Part shown: positions 1-7,776 of the stretch, piece after piece
Numbering within the stretch: the first letter of the stretch is position 1
Layout of the letters: each line of letters opens with the position of its first letter
Source of the DNA: CALAGB01 sp963713965
GTDB lineage: Bacteria > Chloroflexota > Chloroflexia > Thermomicrobiales > Thermomicrobiaceae
Assembly: GCA_963713965.1 (NCBI GenBank)
Contig: OY970217.1
Location: 2,604,001 to 2,668,000 of the forward strand
Length of the DNA: 64,000 nt
Direction: 5' to 3'
The notes under the pieces: model-generated
Database searches by the model: none
What the model was told of the DNA's origin: nothing
What the model saw: the letters and a program-made list of their open reading frames with translations, nothing else
Program-made: the position numbers and the translations under genes

Positions 1-531
1 GGTGACGAGCGCGATGACCGACTCACCCTGGCGAACGTTGAGTGCCACCGCGTTCGAGAAGGAGGCGAATGTGGCGCCAAGGAGCACCGTGCCGACCAGC
101 ATGGCGATGAGACTGCCAACGCCGCCGTCGAAACGCGCCCCAAGGATATAGCCAAGCCCAACTATGATCAGCGCCTGAATCAGCGTGACGATTGCCTCAT
201 ACATGAGGATTCCGACCAGCAGCGCTGAGCGCCGGACGGGAGCCACCAGGAACCGATCCATGATCCCTCGGTCCATGTCGTCGACCAACGCCATCCCCGA
301 CCAACCACAGGTGAACAGCGCGGTCATGACCACAACGCCGGGAGTCAGATAGGTAATGTAGGACCCGGTACCGAATCCGGGCACCTCTGTCACGCGCTTG
401 AAGAGCTGCCCGAAGAGGAGCAACCACATCAACGGCTGCACGATCGTGACGGCGATGAAGAAGGGCTGCCGCAGCAGGAAGCGCACGCCTCGCAGGCATA
501 TGAACAAGGATGCTGAGACGGTGTTGGTCAT
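1..531 (-). CDS. ABC-2 type transporter permease, DrrB-like (3' end outside window)
   Basis: This is the N-terminal 177 residues of a membrane permease that would export a drug or lipid with the ATPase encoded just upstream. The translation begins MTNTVSASLFICLRG and shows hydrophobic segments around residues 20-42 and 63-85, plus a third near 110-130. The charged loop DDMDRGIMDRF is typical of DrrB and other ABC-2 permeases. Its ATG overlaps the TGA of the ATPase gene as ATGA, which fixes the start. The gene runs off the left edge in frame, so about one third of a normal 250-280 residue permease is missing. The transported substrate is not known. Confidence 0.85.
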   Translation of the reverse strand, partial: MTNTVSASLFICLRGVRFLLRQPFFIAVTIVQPLMWLLLFGQLFKRVTEVPGFGTGSYITYLTPGVVVMTALFTCGWSGMALVDDMDRGIMDRFLVAPVRRSALLVGILMYEAIVTLIQALIIVGLGYILGARFDGGVGSLIAMLVGTVLLGATFASFSNAVALNVRQGESVIALVT

Positions 532-1547
532 CGAATTCCCTCCTCATGGGCTGCCGCGAAGGTGCGGCCCGCGTAGCGCAGATAGACGTCGTCGAGTGAC
601 GGGCGCGCCACGGTGATGGACGCGATGCTCATCCCGGCTGCGTCGAGTGTGGACAAGATGAGGGGTAGCATAGTTGCGCCGCTGCCAACACGAGCCCGGA
701 TCTCACGACCGTCGACGCTGACCTCGCGAATCTGGTCGCCGAGCCCACGAAGAGTGTCACCAACGTCGTTGCGGGGCTCACACTCGAGCTCGATCTGGAT
801 CGTGTCGCCATGTAGCTCCTGTTTGAGCTGCTCTGGGGTTCCCTCGACCACGATGTTCCCGCGATCGATGATGGCGACTCTGCCCGCGAGCTGATCGGCC
901 TCCTCGAGGTAGTGCGTCGTGAGGAGGATGGTGATGCCCTGTTGCACGGCGAGACGACGGATCTCCCTCCACATGTCGGCGCGTGCTTCAGGATCGAGGC
1001 CGGTGGTGGGCTCATCCAGGAAGAGGACACGCGGCTGATTCACCAGACCCATGGCCACATCGAGCTTGCGTTTCATGCCCCCGGAGTAGGTCTTGACCAG
1101 ACGATTCGCGGCGTCGTTCAGATCGAAGCCGTCCAGCAGGTCATCGATGCGCAGCTTCAGTTCGTTGCTCTTGAGGCCATACAGGCGTCCTTGCAAGGTC
1201 AGATTCTCGCGGCCGGTGGCGTCGGGATCGACCGCCGATTGCTGCGAAACGTAGCCGACGAGTCGACGCACCTGCTGGGGGTGCTGGACGACGTCGATTC
1301 CGCAGACTCGCGCTTGGCCGGAATCGGGCCGTGAGAGGGTGGTCAGTATTTTGACGATGGTCGACTTTCCGGCGCCATTCGGACCCAACAGGCCGAATAT
1401 AGTGCCGGGTGAGGCGTTGAATGTGAGACCTTGAAGCGCTTTGACGTCGCCAGGGTAGGTTTTGACGAGCTCGACCACGTCGATGGTCGAGTCGGACGAC
1501 TCAGCGGCCGTCGGAGTCGCGGTTCGTGCTGGCGCACGTGAAACCAT
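528..1547 (-). CDS. ABC transporter ATP-binding protein, DrrA family
   Basis: This is the cytoplasmic ATPase of a two-gene exporter of the daunorubicin-resistance (DrrA) type, 339 residues. Visible motifs are Walker A GPNGAGKS (55-62), signature YSGGM (154-158), Walker B VLFLDEP (174-180) followed by TTGLDP, and the H-loop in LLTTHYLEEAD. The C-terminal part after residue 240 matches the DUF4162-like tail of the family. About 20 Ser/Thr/Ala-rich residues precede the domain, so the start could lie slightly downstream. It overlaps the permease gene by 4 bp and follows the PadR gene at a 181-bp gap on the same strand, which suggests PadR-controlled drug export. Confidence 0.92.
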   Translation of the reverse strand: MVSRAPARTATPTAAESSDSTIDVVELVKTYPGDVKALQGLTFNASPGTIFGLLGPNGAGKSTIVKILTTLSRPDSGQARVCGIDVVQHPQQVRRLVGYVSQQSAVDPDATGRENLTLQGRLYGLKSNELKLRIDDLLDGFDLNDAANRLVKTYSGGMKRKLDVAMGLVNQPRVLFLDEPTTGLDPEARADMWREIRRLAVQQGITILLTTHYLEEADQLAGRVAIIDRGNIVVEGTPEQLKQELHGDTIQIELECEPRNDVGDTLRGLGDQIREVSVDGREIRARVGSGATMLPLILSTLDAAGMSIASITVARPSLDDVYLRYAGRTFAAAHEEGIR

Positions 1548-1728
1548 GATCGCGTACCTCCAATGAACAGTCGTTACGTACGGTGCTGTCCATCGGGACC
1601 GGACCTGGCTTAGAATAATGGTGGACCTTCGGGGCCAAGTTCGGTCTTACTGGACAGCCTTGAAGATGCCGATCCCTGACGGGGTGGGACAAACACTCCG
1701 CTCAGGGATCGTGCGTTAGAACGATAGT

Positions 1729-2433
1729 TTAGGCATTACCTTCCCCTTCCTTAATCTCCGGCACAGCACCATCAACGGCCCACTCTCTGACCCAGTCGTA
1801 CATGCGCGCGATCTGATCGGCATCCATATCTTTTGTGAATTCGCCCATGCGCTGCACCTGGGCATCGGTGAGGAGGATCGACCCGTTTTCGATCGACTCG
1901 ATCAGGGACGTGACCCAGCTCAACTCCGCCTGGCGCACGGTGAGCCAATACTCTGATTCGATGAGGAAGAGCCGCGGGACGGCAATCTCTGAGATGGCGC
2001 CACCATAGTATTTGGCTTGATCGAGTTCCTCCCGGAGCAGGTCGGCCCGATTGCGCAGTAACCTGATCGCTTCGTCGCGCGGCAGAGACGGCATGAAGGA
2101 CAGGCCGGCCTCGAACTGTGTGTATTCCTTGACCGGGACGGCGATCAGTTCGCTGAGCCAATCGAAGTATTCGTCGCGACCGGCGTCGGTCAGCGCATAG
2201 ACGGTTCGCTCTGGCCGTCGACCTTCTCGCTCAGTCTCCTGCGGCACGATCCAACCACGGCGCTGGAGCGACTCGACCACGCTGTAAAGGGAGCCGTAGT
2301 TGAGCTTGATGCTCTCGTGCTTGCCGCGATGGCGCAGCGTCGTCGCCATCTCATAGGGATGCATCGGCTTCTCGTAGAGGCAAGCGAGGACGGCGAGGGC
2401 GAGTGGATTGCTGATGTTACGTTTGGCCATCAC
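1729..2433 (-). CDS. PadR family transcriptional regulator
   Basis: This is a DNA-binding repressor of 234 residues (GTG/ATG region; a second Met lies one codon in). The N-terminal winged helix (residues 6-85) has the PadR hallmarks NPLALAVLACL, MHPYEMATTLR and GSLYSVVESLQRRGW. The rest (90-200) is the alpha-helical effector and dimerisation domain of PadR subfamily 1. It is the first gene of a PadR - ABC ATPase - permease series on the minus strand. PadR proteins commonly repress a neighbouring efflux pump until a toxic ligand binds. A palindrome over the -10 box just upstream supports autoregulation. Confidence 0.92.
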   Translation of the reverse strand: MMAKRNISNPLALAVLACLYEKPMHPYEMATTLRHRGKHESIKLNYGSLYSVVESLQRRGWIVPQETEREGRRPERTVYALTDAGRDEYFDWLSELIAVPVKEYTQFEAGLSFMPSLPRDEAIRLLRNRADLLREELDQAKYYGGAISEIAVPRLFLIESEYWLTVRQAELSWVTSLIESIENGSILLTDAQVQRMGEFTKDMDADQIARMYDWVREWAVDGAVPEIKEGEGNA

Positions 2434-2447
2434 TACTCCCGATCAAT

Positions 2448-2463
2448 TACTCGACATCGAGTA
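2448..2463. promoter_or_regulatory. Candidate PadR operator
   Basis: The sequence is a perfect inverted repeat, TACTCGA-CA-TCGAGTA, about 15 bp upstream of the padR start. It overlaps the -10 hexamer of the padR promoter, the usual position for an autorepressor site. Binding by PadR is inferred. Confidence 0.55.
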
Positions 2464-2487
2464 TACGGGTTCGACTACCGTTGTCAA
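2460..2487 (-). promoter_or_regulatory. Sigma-70-like promoter of padR
   Basis: On the minus strand a consensus -35 TTGACA (2482-2487) is followed by a 16-bp spacer and -10 TATACT (2460-2465). It reads toward the padR start at 2433. The near-consensus match and the overlapping palindrome make this one of the clearest promoters in the window. Confidence 0.7.
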
Positions 2488-2688
2488 GAGGTGTCATGGC
2501 TTGTTGTGGATGGGCCGATTGCGGGGGATGACTTCGTCAGGCGTGGCGTTCGATGTCGTTCGGAACCACGGTTCTCTCTTCGTTGAACGCGATTGCTGAA
2601 TTGATTGGGGAACAGGTGACTGTCGTCGACCGTAGGCCGTCGACCGTTGAGCTGTCAGTATGGTTTGGACTTCGCTACGACGGCGTTG

Positions 2689-3345
2689 TCAATCGGTGTC
2701 GCCGCCGGAGGCCGCGGCGGGCTCGTGATATCGCGCCGCCTCAGTAAGACCACCCTTCGAGCCTGGGGCGGCGATCCCATGCAATACCACCGAGGCAACC
2801 AGCTTGGCCGCGGCCTCCGGATCGCTCGCGGGTGTGATCTGGGGATCTCGCACCGAGTTGATCAAATAGCCAACTAACGTATGGAAAAAGAGGAACGCGG
2901 CCATGCGTGGCTGAATGTCACGAATCTCATGGCGATCGGCGGCCCGGTTGAAGAGCGTCGTGATCGAAGTGACGAAATTTTCAAGCTCGGCGTGGACTTC
3001 CTCGTGACGGCTCTCCGGAACGTGACTTTTGAAATCGGTCATCATTCGTAGGCTGTCAGGGCTGAGCTGATCGAAGTAGAGCCGCGCGATCCGCTCAACA
3101 GTGCGATCGAGGGAGTCTTCGCGCTCGATTTCCCGCTCGATGCTCTCCCGCTGCTGTGACATCTCGCGCACGACGACCGACGCGAACAAGTCGTCTTTGT
3201 CACGAAAGTGATAGTAGAGCGCGGCCTTGGTCATGCCGACCGCATCCGCGATCTGCTGCATTGAAACTTCCGAATAGCCGCGATCCAGGAAGAGCCGCCG
3301 TGCCTCGATCAGCACACGCTCTCGTCCACCAGTTTCCGCTTTCAT
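2689..3345 (-). CDS. TetR/AcrR family transcriptional regulator
   Basis: This is a 218-residue one-component repressor. The N-terminal TetR helix-turn-helix (residues 8-55) reads RERVLIEARRLFLDRGYSE..., then MQQIADAVGMTKAALYYHFRDKDDLF. The remaining helical region is the ligand-binding and dimerisation domain and resembles the TetR_C_33-type tail (DRTVERIARLYFDQL). It is divergent from a DrrAB-type exporter (3561-5392). The 215-bp spacer contains two palindromic sites with ACCG cores, one overlying a promoter. The expected role is ligand-relieved repression of the exporter. The ligand is unknown. Confidence 0.92.
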   Translation of the reverse strand: MKAETGGRERVLIEARRLFLDRGYSEVSMQQIADAVGMTKAALYYHFRDKDDLFASVVVREMSQQRESIEREIEREDSLDRTVERIARLYFDQLSPDSLRMMTDFKSHVPESRHEEVHAELENFVTSITTLFNRAADRHEIRDIQPRMAAFLFFHTLVGYLINSVRDPQITPASDPEAAAKLVASVVLHGIAAPGSKGGLTEAARYHEPAAASGGDTD

Positions 3346-3409
3346 CGGATCTTAACCGTTCCTTGTTTGAGCACAGGCTCGAAGTATGCCCCTCTGCCAA
3401 CCACTGGGG

Positions 3410-3438
3410 TTGACAAATGGGCGTCTGAGCGTTACATT
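3410..3438 (+). promoter_or_regulatory. Sigma-70-like promoter of the TetR-controlled exporter
   Basis: A -35 TTGACA (3410-3415), 17-bp spacer and -10 TACATT (3433-3438) point toward the ABC ATPase gene. The predicted transcription start, near 3445, falls inside the palindromic operator at 3437-3458. Confidence 0.7.
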
Positions 3439-3458
3439 ACTTACCGACCGGTTAGTAA
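3437..3458. promoter_or_regulatory. Candidate TetR operator 1
   Basis: A 22-bp imperfect palindrome with half-sites TTACTTACCGA and its partner TTACTAACCGG read from the other strand (9 of 11 positions agree). It covers the end of the -10 box and the likely transcription start, so bound TetR would block initiation. Confidence 0.65.
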
Positions 3459-3496
3459 GCGGTGAACTCCCCCGAGAGCGCTTACCGTCACAAGTG

Positions 3497-3525
3497 TACT
3501 TACCGGACGGTCAGTCGGTCAAGTA
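3497..3525. promoter_or_regulatory. Candidate TetR operator 2
   Basis: A second, less perfect site between TACTTACCGG and CGGTCAAGTA shares the ACTTACCG core of operator 1. It lies in the leader, 36 bp before the ATPase start. Two spaced sites suggest two TetR dimers. Confidence 0.45.
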
Positions 3526-3560
3526 TCGCCGTTAGCATTCAAGCAGCCGGAGGTCGCAAA

Positions 3561-4574
3561 GTGAGTTCCGAATACGGAGTTGTTGCAGAAGGACTGCAGA
3601 AACACTTCGGGAAGACGCACGCGTTGCGTGGTGTCGATCTCGAAGTGAAGGAGGGGAGTATCCTCGGGGTGCTCGGTCCGAATGGGGCAGGCAAGACGAC
3701 CGCCGTGCGGATCCTCTCCACGTTACTAAAGCCGGACGCCGGTCGAGCGGTCGTAGCAGGGTTTGACGCGCTCACCCACCCGGATGAAGTGCGCAAGCGC
3801 ATCGGCCTCACCGGCCAGTACGCGGCGCTCGACGACGTCTTGACGGGTCGAGAAAACCTCGAGATGATCGGCCGGCTCTATCACCTTCCCAAGGATCATG
3901 TCCGTCGACGCGCCGCCGATCTCCTGGAGCGTTTCAACCTGACAGACGCGGGTGACCGCATGGTCAAGACGTACTCCGGCGGCATGCGTCGGCGACTCGA
4001 CCTGGCCGCCAGCCTGGTGGCCACGCCGCCGGTCCTCTTCCTGGATGAACCGACCACGGGGCTCGATCCGCGCAGCCGGCTCGGCATGTGGGATCTGATC
4101 GAGGAGCTGGTTGCCGGTGGCACCACACTCCTCTTGACGACGCAGTACCTGGATGAAGCCGATCGCCTTGCGGACGAGATTGCCGTGATCGATGAGGGTC
4201 GCGTGATCGCGCGTGGCACATCCGAGGATCTGAAAAACCAGGTCGGCGGCGAGCGGTTGATGGTCCAGCTCTCGATTGGCAGTGATGTCGGTGCGGCTAT
4301 GCAGGTCCTCAATCGTGTTGGCTCGGGCATGGTCCAGGTGGGCGAAGATCGACGCCGTATCACGATGCCGGTTACGGTCGAGGACGGGCTCATTACGCGG
4401 GTGGTACGCGAGCTCGACGAGTTGGGTGTGCATCTCGACGACGTCGCACTGCATCGGCCCACACTGGATGACGTTTTCCTTACTTTGACTGGGCACGGCG
4501 TGGATGACATGGGCACGTCGAGCCTGCCAGACAACGATCGTACCAAGGAACAGATCGGAGAAGAAGCCGCATGA
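3561..4574 (+). CDS. ABC transporter ATP-binding protein, DrrA family (second system)
   Basis: This is the exporter ATPase, 337 residues from a GTG start. The GTG at 3561 is preferred because GGAGGT stands 6 bp upstream. An in-frame GTG at 3462 would add 33 residues that cover the promoter leader and look non-coding. Motifs are Walker A GPNGAGKT (39-46), signature YSGGM (138-142), Walker B VLFLDEP (158-164) and TTGLDP. The C-terminal domain resembles other DrrA proteins. It overlaps the permease gene by 4 bp (ATGA), so the two are coupled. It is paralogous to the ATPase at 528-1547 but under TetR rather than PadR control. Confidence 0.93.
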   Translation: MSSEYGVVAEGLQKHFGKTHALRGVDLEVKEGSILGVLGPNGAGKTTAVRILSTLLKPDAGRAVVAGFDALTHPDEVRKRIGLTGQYAALDDVLTGRENLEMIGRLYHLPKDHVRRRAADLLERFNLTDAGDRMVKTYSGGMRRRLDLAASLVATPPVLFLDEPTTGLDPRSRLGMWDLIEELVAGGTTLLLTTQYLDEADRLADEIAVIDEGRVIARGTSEDLKNQVGGERLMVQLSIGSDVGAAMQVLNRVGSGMVQVGEDRRRITMPVTVEDGLITRVVRELDELGVHLDDVALHRPTLDDVFLTLTGHGVDDMGTSSLPDNDRTKEQIGEEAA

Positions 4575-5392
4575 GCACCACTGTGGTGCGCGAGCAGGCA
4601 TCAACCAGCACCGGCCTCTGGGAGCGTTTCTCCTGGGCAGTGGCCGATGCCTGGATCATGGCCAAGCGCAATTTGAAACACATTCCTCGCAATCCAGAAC
4701 TGCTGCTCGACGTGACCGTGCAGCCGGTCCTGTTCGTGCTTCTCTTCCGCTACGTTTTTGGCGGTGCCATCAACGTTCCGGGCGGGAGCTACGTCAACTA
4801 CTTGATGGCCGGTATCTTCGTTCAGACGATTGTCTTCTCATCACTCAGCACGGGCATCGGTCTATCGAACGATCTGAAGCTTGGGCTGATCGACCGCTTT
4901 CGCTCGCTGCCGATGTCTCGTTCGGCCGTGGTAGCGGGACGAACGTTGACTGACCTCATGCGCGGCGTGCTCGCCGTGTTCATGATGCTGGTCGTTGGGC
5001 TGGCGGTCGGATTCCGCCCTGACGGCAGCGTCGCCAACTGGTTCGCCGGTCTCGGGCTGCTGCTCCTCTTCGGATTCGCACTCTCCTGGCTGGGTGTGAC
5101 CGCCGGGGTGCTGCTGCGGACACCTGAGGCGGTGCAGGCCGGCATGTTCATCGCGGTCTTCCCGTTGACGTTTGCCTCGAGCGCCTTCGTGCCGACCGAT
5201 ACCATGCCGAGCTGGCTGCAGACCTTCGCCGCCAATCAGCCAATGACTCAGGTGGTAAATGCCATACGTGCCTATATCTTGGGTCAGCCCGTGGGCTCAT
5301 ATGCCTGGCATTCGCTCCTCTGGGGACTCGGCATCCTCATCGTTTTCGTGCCGCTCTCGGTTTTCCTGTACGAACGAAAGGCCGGCGCCTAA
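4571..5392 (+). CDS. ABC-2 type transporter permease, DrrB-like
   Basis: This 273-residue inner-membrane permease partners with the preceding ATPase. About six hydrophobic segments are visible, for example LLLDVTVQPVLFVLLF, then AVFMMLVVGLAVG, LGLLLLFGFALSWLG and the last one near WGLGILIVFVPLSVFLY. The family landmark DRFRSLPMSRSAVVAGR lies in the first cytoplasmic loop. The C-terminal region contains the typical FVPTDTMPSWLQ and NQPMTQVVNAIRA stretches of DrrB permeases. It ends in a short basic tail. A hairpin terminator follows at 5434-5493. Confidence 0.93.
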   Translation: MSTTVVREQASTSTGLWERFSWAVADAWIMAKRNLKHIPRNPELLLDVTVQPVLFVLLFRYVFGGAINVPGGSYVNYLMAGIFVQTIVFSSLSTGIGLSNDLKLGLIDRFRSLPMSRSAVVAGRTLTDLMRGVLAVFMMLVVGLAVGFRPDGSVANWFAGLGLLLLFGFALSWLGVTAGVLLRTPEAVQAGMFIAVFPLTFASSAFVPTDTMPSWLQTFAANQPMTQVVNAIRAYILGQPVGSYAWHSLLWGLGILIVFVPLSVFLYERKAGA

Positions 5393-5433
5393 GCGATCTC
5401 GGATACCACACCTTCACGGACTGAGCTGTAGCT

Positions 5434-5493
5434 TCGTCCCTAAATCCTCTGTCGCCGTCCCTGGTGTCATGGGATTCAGGGACGATCTCTTTT
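5434..5493 (+). terminator. Rho-independent-like terminator after the TetR-controlled exporter
   Basis: Arms TCGTCCCTAAATCC (5434-5447) and GGATTCAGGGACGA (5472-5485) pair over 14 positions with one mismatch. TCTCTTTT follows directly. Confidence 0.6.
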
Positions 5494-5588
5494 CGCCATT
5501 CACACGGGAAAGATGGCGAAATTCGGCTCGATTGGAACGCTCTTTGCGCCCTTTTCAACGGACCTTTCACCATGGAAGGAGCGAACCA

Positions 5589-5894
5589 ATGGCCAAACAG
5601 CGAAATGTGTACGGCGAGATCGACAGCATGACCGATCTTAGAGAGGTATTCCTCGACATTCGCAAGGATGTCGATCAAGCAGATTCTCGACCGGCGCTGA
5701 CCGAGCTACACCGGCGCGCGGGCTATCTGATCACCCTGTCTCACGCCCCGTCCTGGGAAGAGAAGTTCGGCAAGGATATATCCAACATCCGCTCTGTCGC
5801 CGAGGAGGAATTCGGCAAGACTGCCCGAAAGATCAACAGTCAGGCAGAAGATATCGGCACCGAAGCCAACTACGATGAATCGTGGGGAAGCTAG
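5589..5894 (+). CDS. Conserved hypothetical protein, 101 aa
   Basis: The family is not recognised. The start at 5589 is chosen because AAGGAG (5576-5581) lies 7 bp upstream; a longer frame exists but overlaps the preceding terminator. The protein is hydrophilic and mostly helical by eye. It contains MTDLREVFLDIRKDVDQA, a short segment RRAGYLITLSHAPSWEEKF and an acidic tail. There is no signal peptide or membrane segment. The next gene starts 2 bp after its stop, so the two form a small operon. The sequence LITLSHAPSWEEKFG suggests a fixed fold, but no function is claimed. Confidence 0.7.
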   Translation: MAKQRNVYGEIDSMTDLREVFLDIRKDVDQADSRPALTELHRRAGYLITLSHAPSWEEKFGKDISNIRSVAEEEFGKTARKINSQAEDIGTEANYDESWGS

Positions 5895-5896
5895 AC

Positions 5897-6319
5897 ATGA
5901 GCGAGACGCGCTACCGTTCGACGGAATCGAAGTACAAGGGCACCGCGGACGAGTACTACATCATCTATGACCTGGAGCAAGAGACTCGCGGTGGCGGCAC
6001 CGCCAAGTATGCAAAAGTGCATCGCGTCTACGTTGCTGGTGACGTCAAAGACTGGAAGGTGGGCGATTTCGAGAAACATTCGGGTCGCAAAGCACATGGG
6101 GTGAAGGTCGAATACGAGCAGACTCGCGCTGGGTATCACCGGCGAGGCTACACGGCACATCGCGGCAACACGAGCTATGAGGTAGAGCCGACCGACGTGG
6201 AGGCATCCACCAATCACTTCGCGCAGATCGTCGAGATTCCGGAAGCCGCGCGAAACGTTGAGTTCCGCGAGGGTCCACTTCCGGACCGTTACGCCACCGC
6301 GTTGCAGTCGATTCGCTAG
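5897..6319 (+). CDS. Conserved hypothetical protein, 140 aa
   Basis: This is the second gene of a two-gene unit with the 101-residue protein. The ATG at 5897 has GGGGAAG just upstream; a GTG at 5882 is possible but would overlap the previous gene. The protein is soluble, rich in Tyr, Arg and Thr, with SKYKGTADEYYIIYDLEQE near the start and a repeated His/Arg/Gly stretch (GYHRRGYTAHRGNT) at about 75-90. No catalytic motif is recognised. Close spacing suggests the two proteins work together. The function is unknown. Confidence 0.7.
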   Translation: MSETRYRSTESKYKGTADEYYIIYDLEQETRGGGTAKYAKVHRVYVAGDVKDWKVGDFEKHSGRKAHGVKVEYEQTRAGYHRRGYTAHRGNTSYEVEPTDVEASTNHFAQIVEIPEAARNVEFREGPLPDRYATALQSIR

Positions 6320-6353
6320 CCACTGAGATTCTGAATACAGCCGGTCATGACGG

Positions 6354-6378
6354 CTTCCCGAGTTTCGCACTCGGGGAG
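6354..6378 (+). terminator. Hairpin downstream of the two-gene hypothetical operon
   Basis: CTTCCCGAGT and ACTCGGGGAG form a 10-bp stem (one G-T pair) with loop TTCGC. CTGTTTCTG follows, so the U-tract is weak. Confidence 0.45.
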
Positions 6379-6468
6379 CTGTTTCTGCCTCGCCGCATGC
6401 AGCGACACGAACAAAATGGGTACGTTTGTCACACGGCGTTCCCACAATGAAACTGCGATGATAGCGTC

Positions 6469-6879
6469 ATGATTCATCGACCTGAGCTACCGGCAACAAA
6501 CAGAGTGGAACCCCGTGGGAAGGCGCGAGTCAATCCGTATGGGTTCTACGGGCTTGTGTTCGGCGCTATGGCGGTCGTGCTCTTCGTCGCGCTTGTCTGG
6601 TTACCGGTCTTGCCGCTGATCGCGTGTTGGCTCATCGCGATCAACGTCGTGGCACTCATCGCTTATGCATACGACAAGTCAGTCTCCGGTCGACGCTGGG
6701 CTCGGGTTCCGGAGAGCGTCTTGCTTGGCATCGCGTTCGTTGGCGGCAGCCCGGGCGCCATGATCGCCATGCGGGCTGTGCATCACAAGACCGCCAAGAA
6801 GAGCTTTCTGCTGCGTTTGGCGATTGTCGTGGCGCTGCAAGTTGCGCTCATCGCGGTCTACTTCCTCCTGCTTCGTTAG
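6469..6879 (+). CDS. DUF1294 family membrane protein
   Basis: This is a small integral membrane protein of 136 residues with about four hydrophobic segments: GFYGLVFGAMAVVLFVAL, VLPLIACWLIAINVVAL, the region around SVLLGIAFVGGSPGAM, and a C-terminal IVVALQVALIAVYFLLL. DUF1294 landmarks are clear: AYDKSVSG, then the VPE...LLGIAFVGGSPGA box, and HHKTAKKSF. The family is widespread and its biochemical role is unknown. No strong ribosome site is seen before the ATG, so the exact start is less certain. It is monocistronic, with a hairpin at 6917-6936. Confidence 0.88.
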   Translation: MIHRPELPATNRVEPRGKARVNPYGFYGLVFGAMAVVLFVALVWLPVLPLIACWLIAINVVALIAYAYDKSVSGRRWARVPESVLLGIAFVGGSPGAMIAMRAVHHKTAKKSFLLRLAIVVALQVALIAVYFLLLR

Positions 6880-6916
6880 CAGCCCATCAATAGACGAGAA
6901 CGCAAGGCATAGGAAA

Positions 6917-6936
6917 GCCGCCCTCGTCGGGGCGGC
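6917..6936. terminator. Short GC-rich hairpin after the DUF1294 gene
   Basis: GCCGCCC and GGGCGGC pair with a 6-nt loop. It lies between convergent genes but has no T-run, so it is only a possible terminator. Confidence 0.35.
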
Positions 6937-6974
6937 GTCTCGTGAGCTTTGGAGAGTGCTGCGAAAAGCTGGTA

Positions 6975-7118
6975 CTAGACCAATCCCTGACTTGGGTCAG
7001 GCAGCATCCAAATGATGGTAATGATCCAGAGCGCGAGCAACAGCATCATGAAGATCGTGACGCCGATGACGACCTTGCGCTCTTTGCTGGTCAACCGGTG
7101 TTGTTCGATTCCACGCAT
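6975..7118 (-). CDS. Small single-span membrane protein, 47 aa
   Basis: This is a short reading frame starting MRGIEQHRLTSKERK, followed by one strongly hydrophobic helix (VVIGVTIFMMLLLALWIITI) and a short tail ending PDPSQGLV. The basic stretch before the helix suggests an N-in orientation. The start at 7118 follows an AAGGAGCGGGG stretch; an in-frame ATG at 7154 would add 12 residues. It lies between convergent DUF1294 and divergent queF. No family is recognised, and a chance frame is possible, but the clean membrane helix and ribosome site favour a real gene. Confidence 0.45.
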   Translation of the reverse strand: MRGIEQHRLTSKERKVVIGVTIFMMLLLALWIITIIWMLPDPSQGLV

Positions 7119-7242
7119 ATTCGAACCCCGCTCCTTCTCAGTAACCTCAGGCATTGTACAGCATGCCGCCTGCGTTTCGGAATCGCAAGTGCTTGAATCT
7201 ATTCGTCGGGAATGTCCTGACAATCGCGTCCGCTTGCAAGCT

Positions 7243-7266
7243 CCGTATACTTGTCCAGATATACGG
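7243..7266. repeat. Hairpin in the queF leader
   Basis: CCGTATA and TATACGG arms flank a 10-nt loop about 50 bp before the queF start. Whether it is a regulatory site or a chance hairpin cannot be decided; no preQ1 aptamer was confirmed here. Confidence 0.3.
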
Positions 7267-7316
7267 CGCGCCAGCGAATGTGGCGCCGCACTCGGTTGCC
7301 GAGCAGGGAGTCATCG

Positions 7317-7676
7317 ATGCCAAGTTCACCGAGCAAGACGCTCGAAACCTTTCCCAATCCCAATCCCGAACGGGACTACGAGATCAACATCTCGACGCCC
7401 GAGTTCACCTGCGTCTGCCCAATGACTGGTCAGCCTGACTTCGCCACCATCACCGTCAGCTACGTTCCGGACCAGCTTTGCGTCGAGCTCAAGTCCCTCA
7501 AGCTCTACTTTTGGTCCTACCGAAACGAGGGTGCCTTCCACGAGAAGGTGACCAACACCATCCTTGACGATCTGGTTGCCGCGATCTCTCCGCGACGCGC
7601 CACGGTCACGGGCGACTTCAACGTGCGGGGTGGCCTGCACACCGTCGTCACGGCCAGCTACGAACGCCCCAGATAA
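7317..7676 (+). CDS. queF: NADPH-dependent 7-cyano-7-deazaguanine reductase (QueF)
   Basis: QueF reduces the nitrile preQ0 to the amine preQ1 with two NADPH, in queuosine biosynthesis for tRNA. The protein is 119 residues, the short unimodular type. The catalytic Cys34 and Asp41 lie in CPMTGQPDF, and the family signature for NADPH binding is ELKSLKLYFWSYRNEG (57-72). The start at 7317 is preferred because AGGGAG ends 6 bp upstream. No other queuosine genes are adjacent, so preQ0 must be made or imported elsewhere. Identification is very secure. Confidence 0.96.
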   Translation: MPSSPSKTLETFPNPNPERDYEINISTPEFTCVCPMTGQPDFATITVSYVPDQLCVELKSLKLYFWSYRNEGAFHEKVTNTILDDLVAAISPRRATVTGDFNVRGGLHTVVTASYERPR

Positions 7677-7776
7677 ACATCGACTCCTCCGCGATTTTCG
7701 CCTTCGGTTTATAGTAATCAGGCGGGGCGATGGGCTGCGGAACAAACATGATCACGCAGGAGAAGAGGGCACAACA

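Noticed and set aside
3462..3560. In-frame GTG extension of the TetR-controlled ABC ATPase
   Set aside because: The extra residues cover the promoter/operator leader and lack a ribosome site, while GGAGGT stands ahead of the GTG at 3561.
4480..4692. Open frames antisense to the exporter genes and many similar ones elsewhere
   Set aside because: They mirror high-GC codon use of real genes on the other strand and have no motifs or ribosome sites.
7200..7316. preQ1 riboswitch upstream of queF
   Set aside because: Only a short hairpin is visible; the conserved aptamer bases could not be confirmed by eye.
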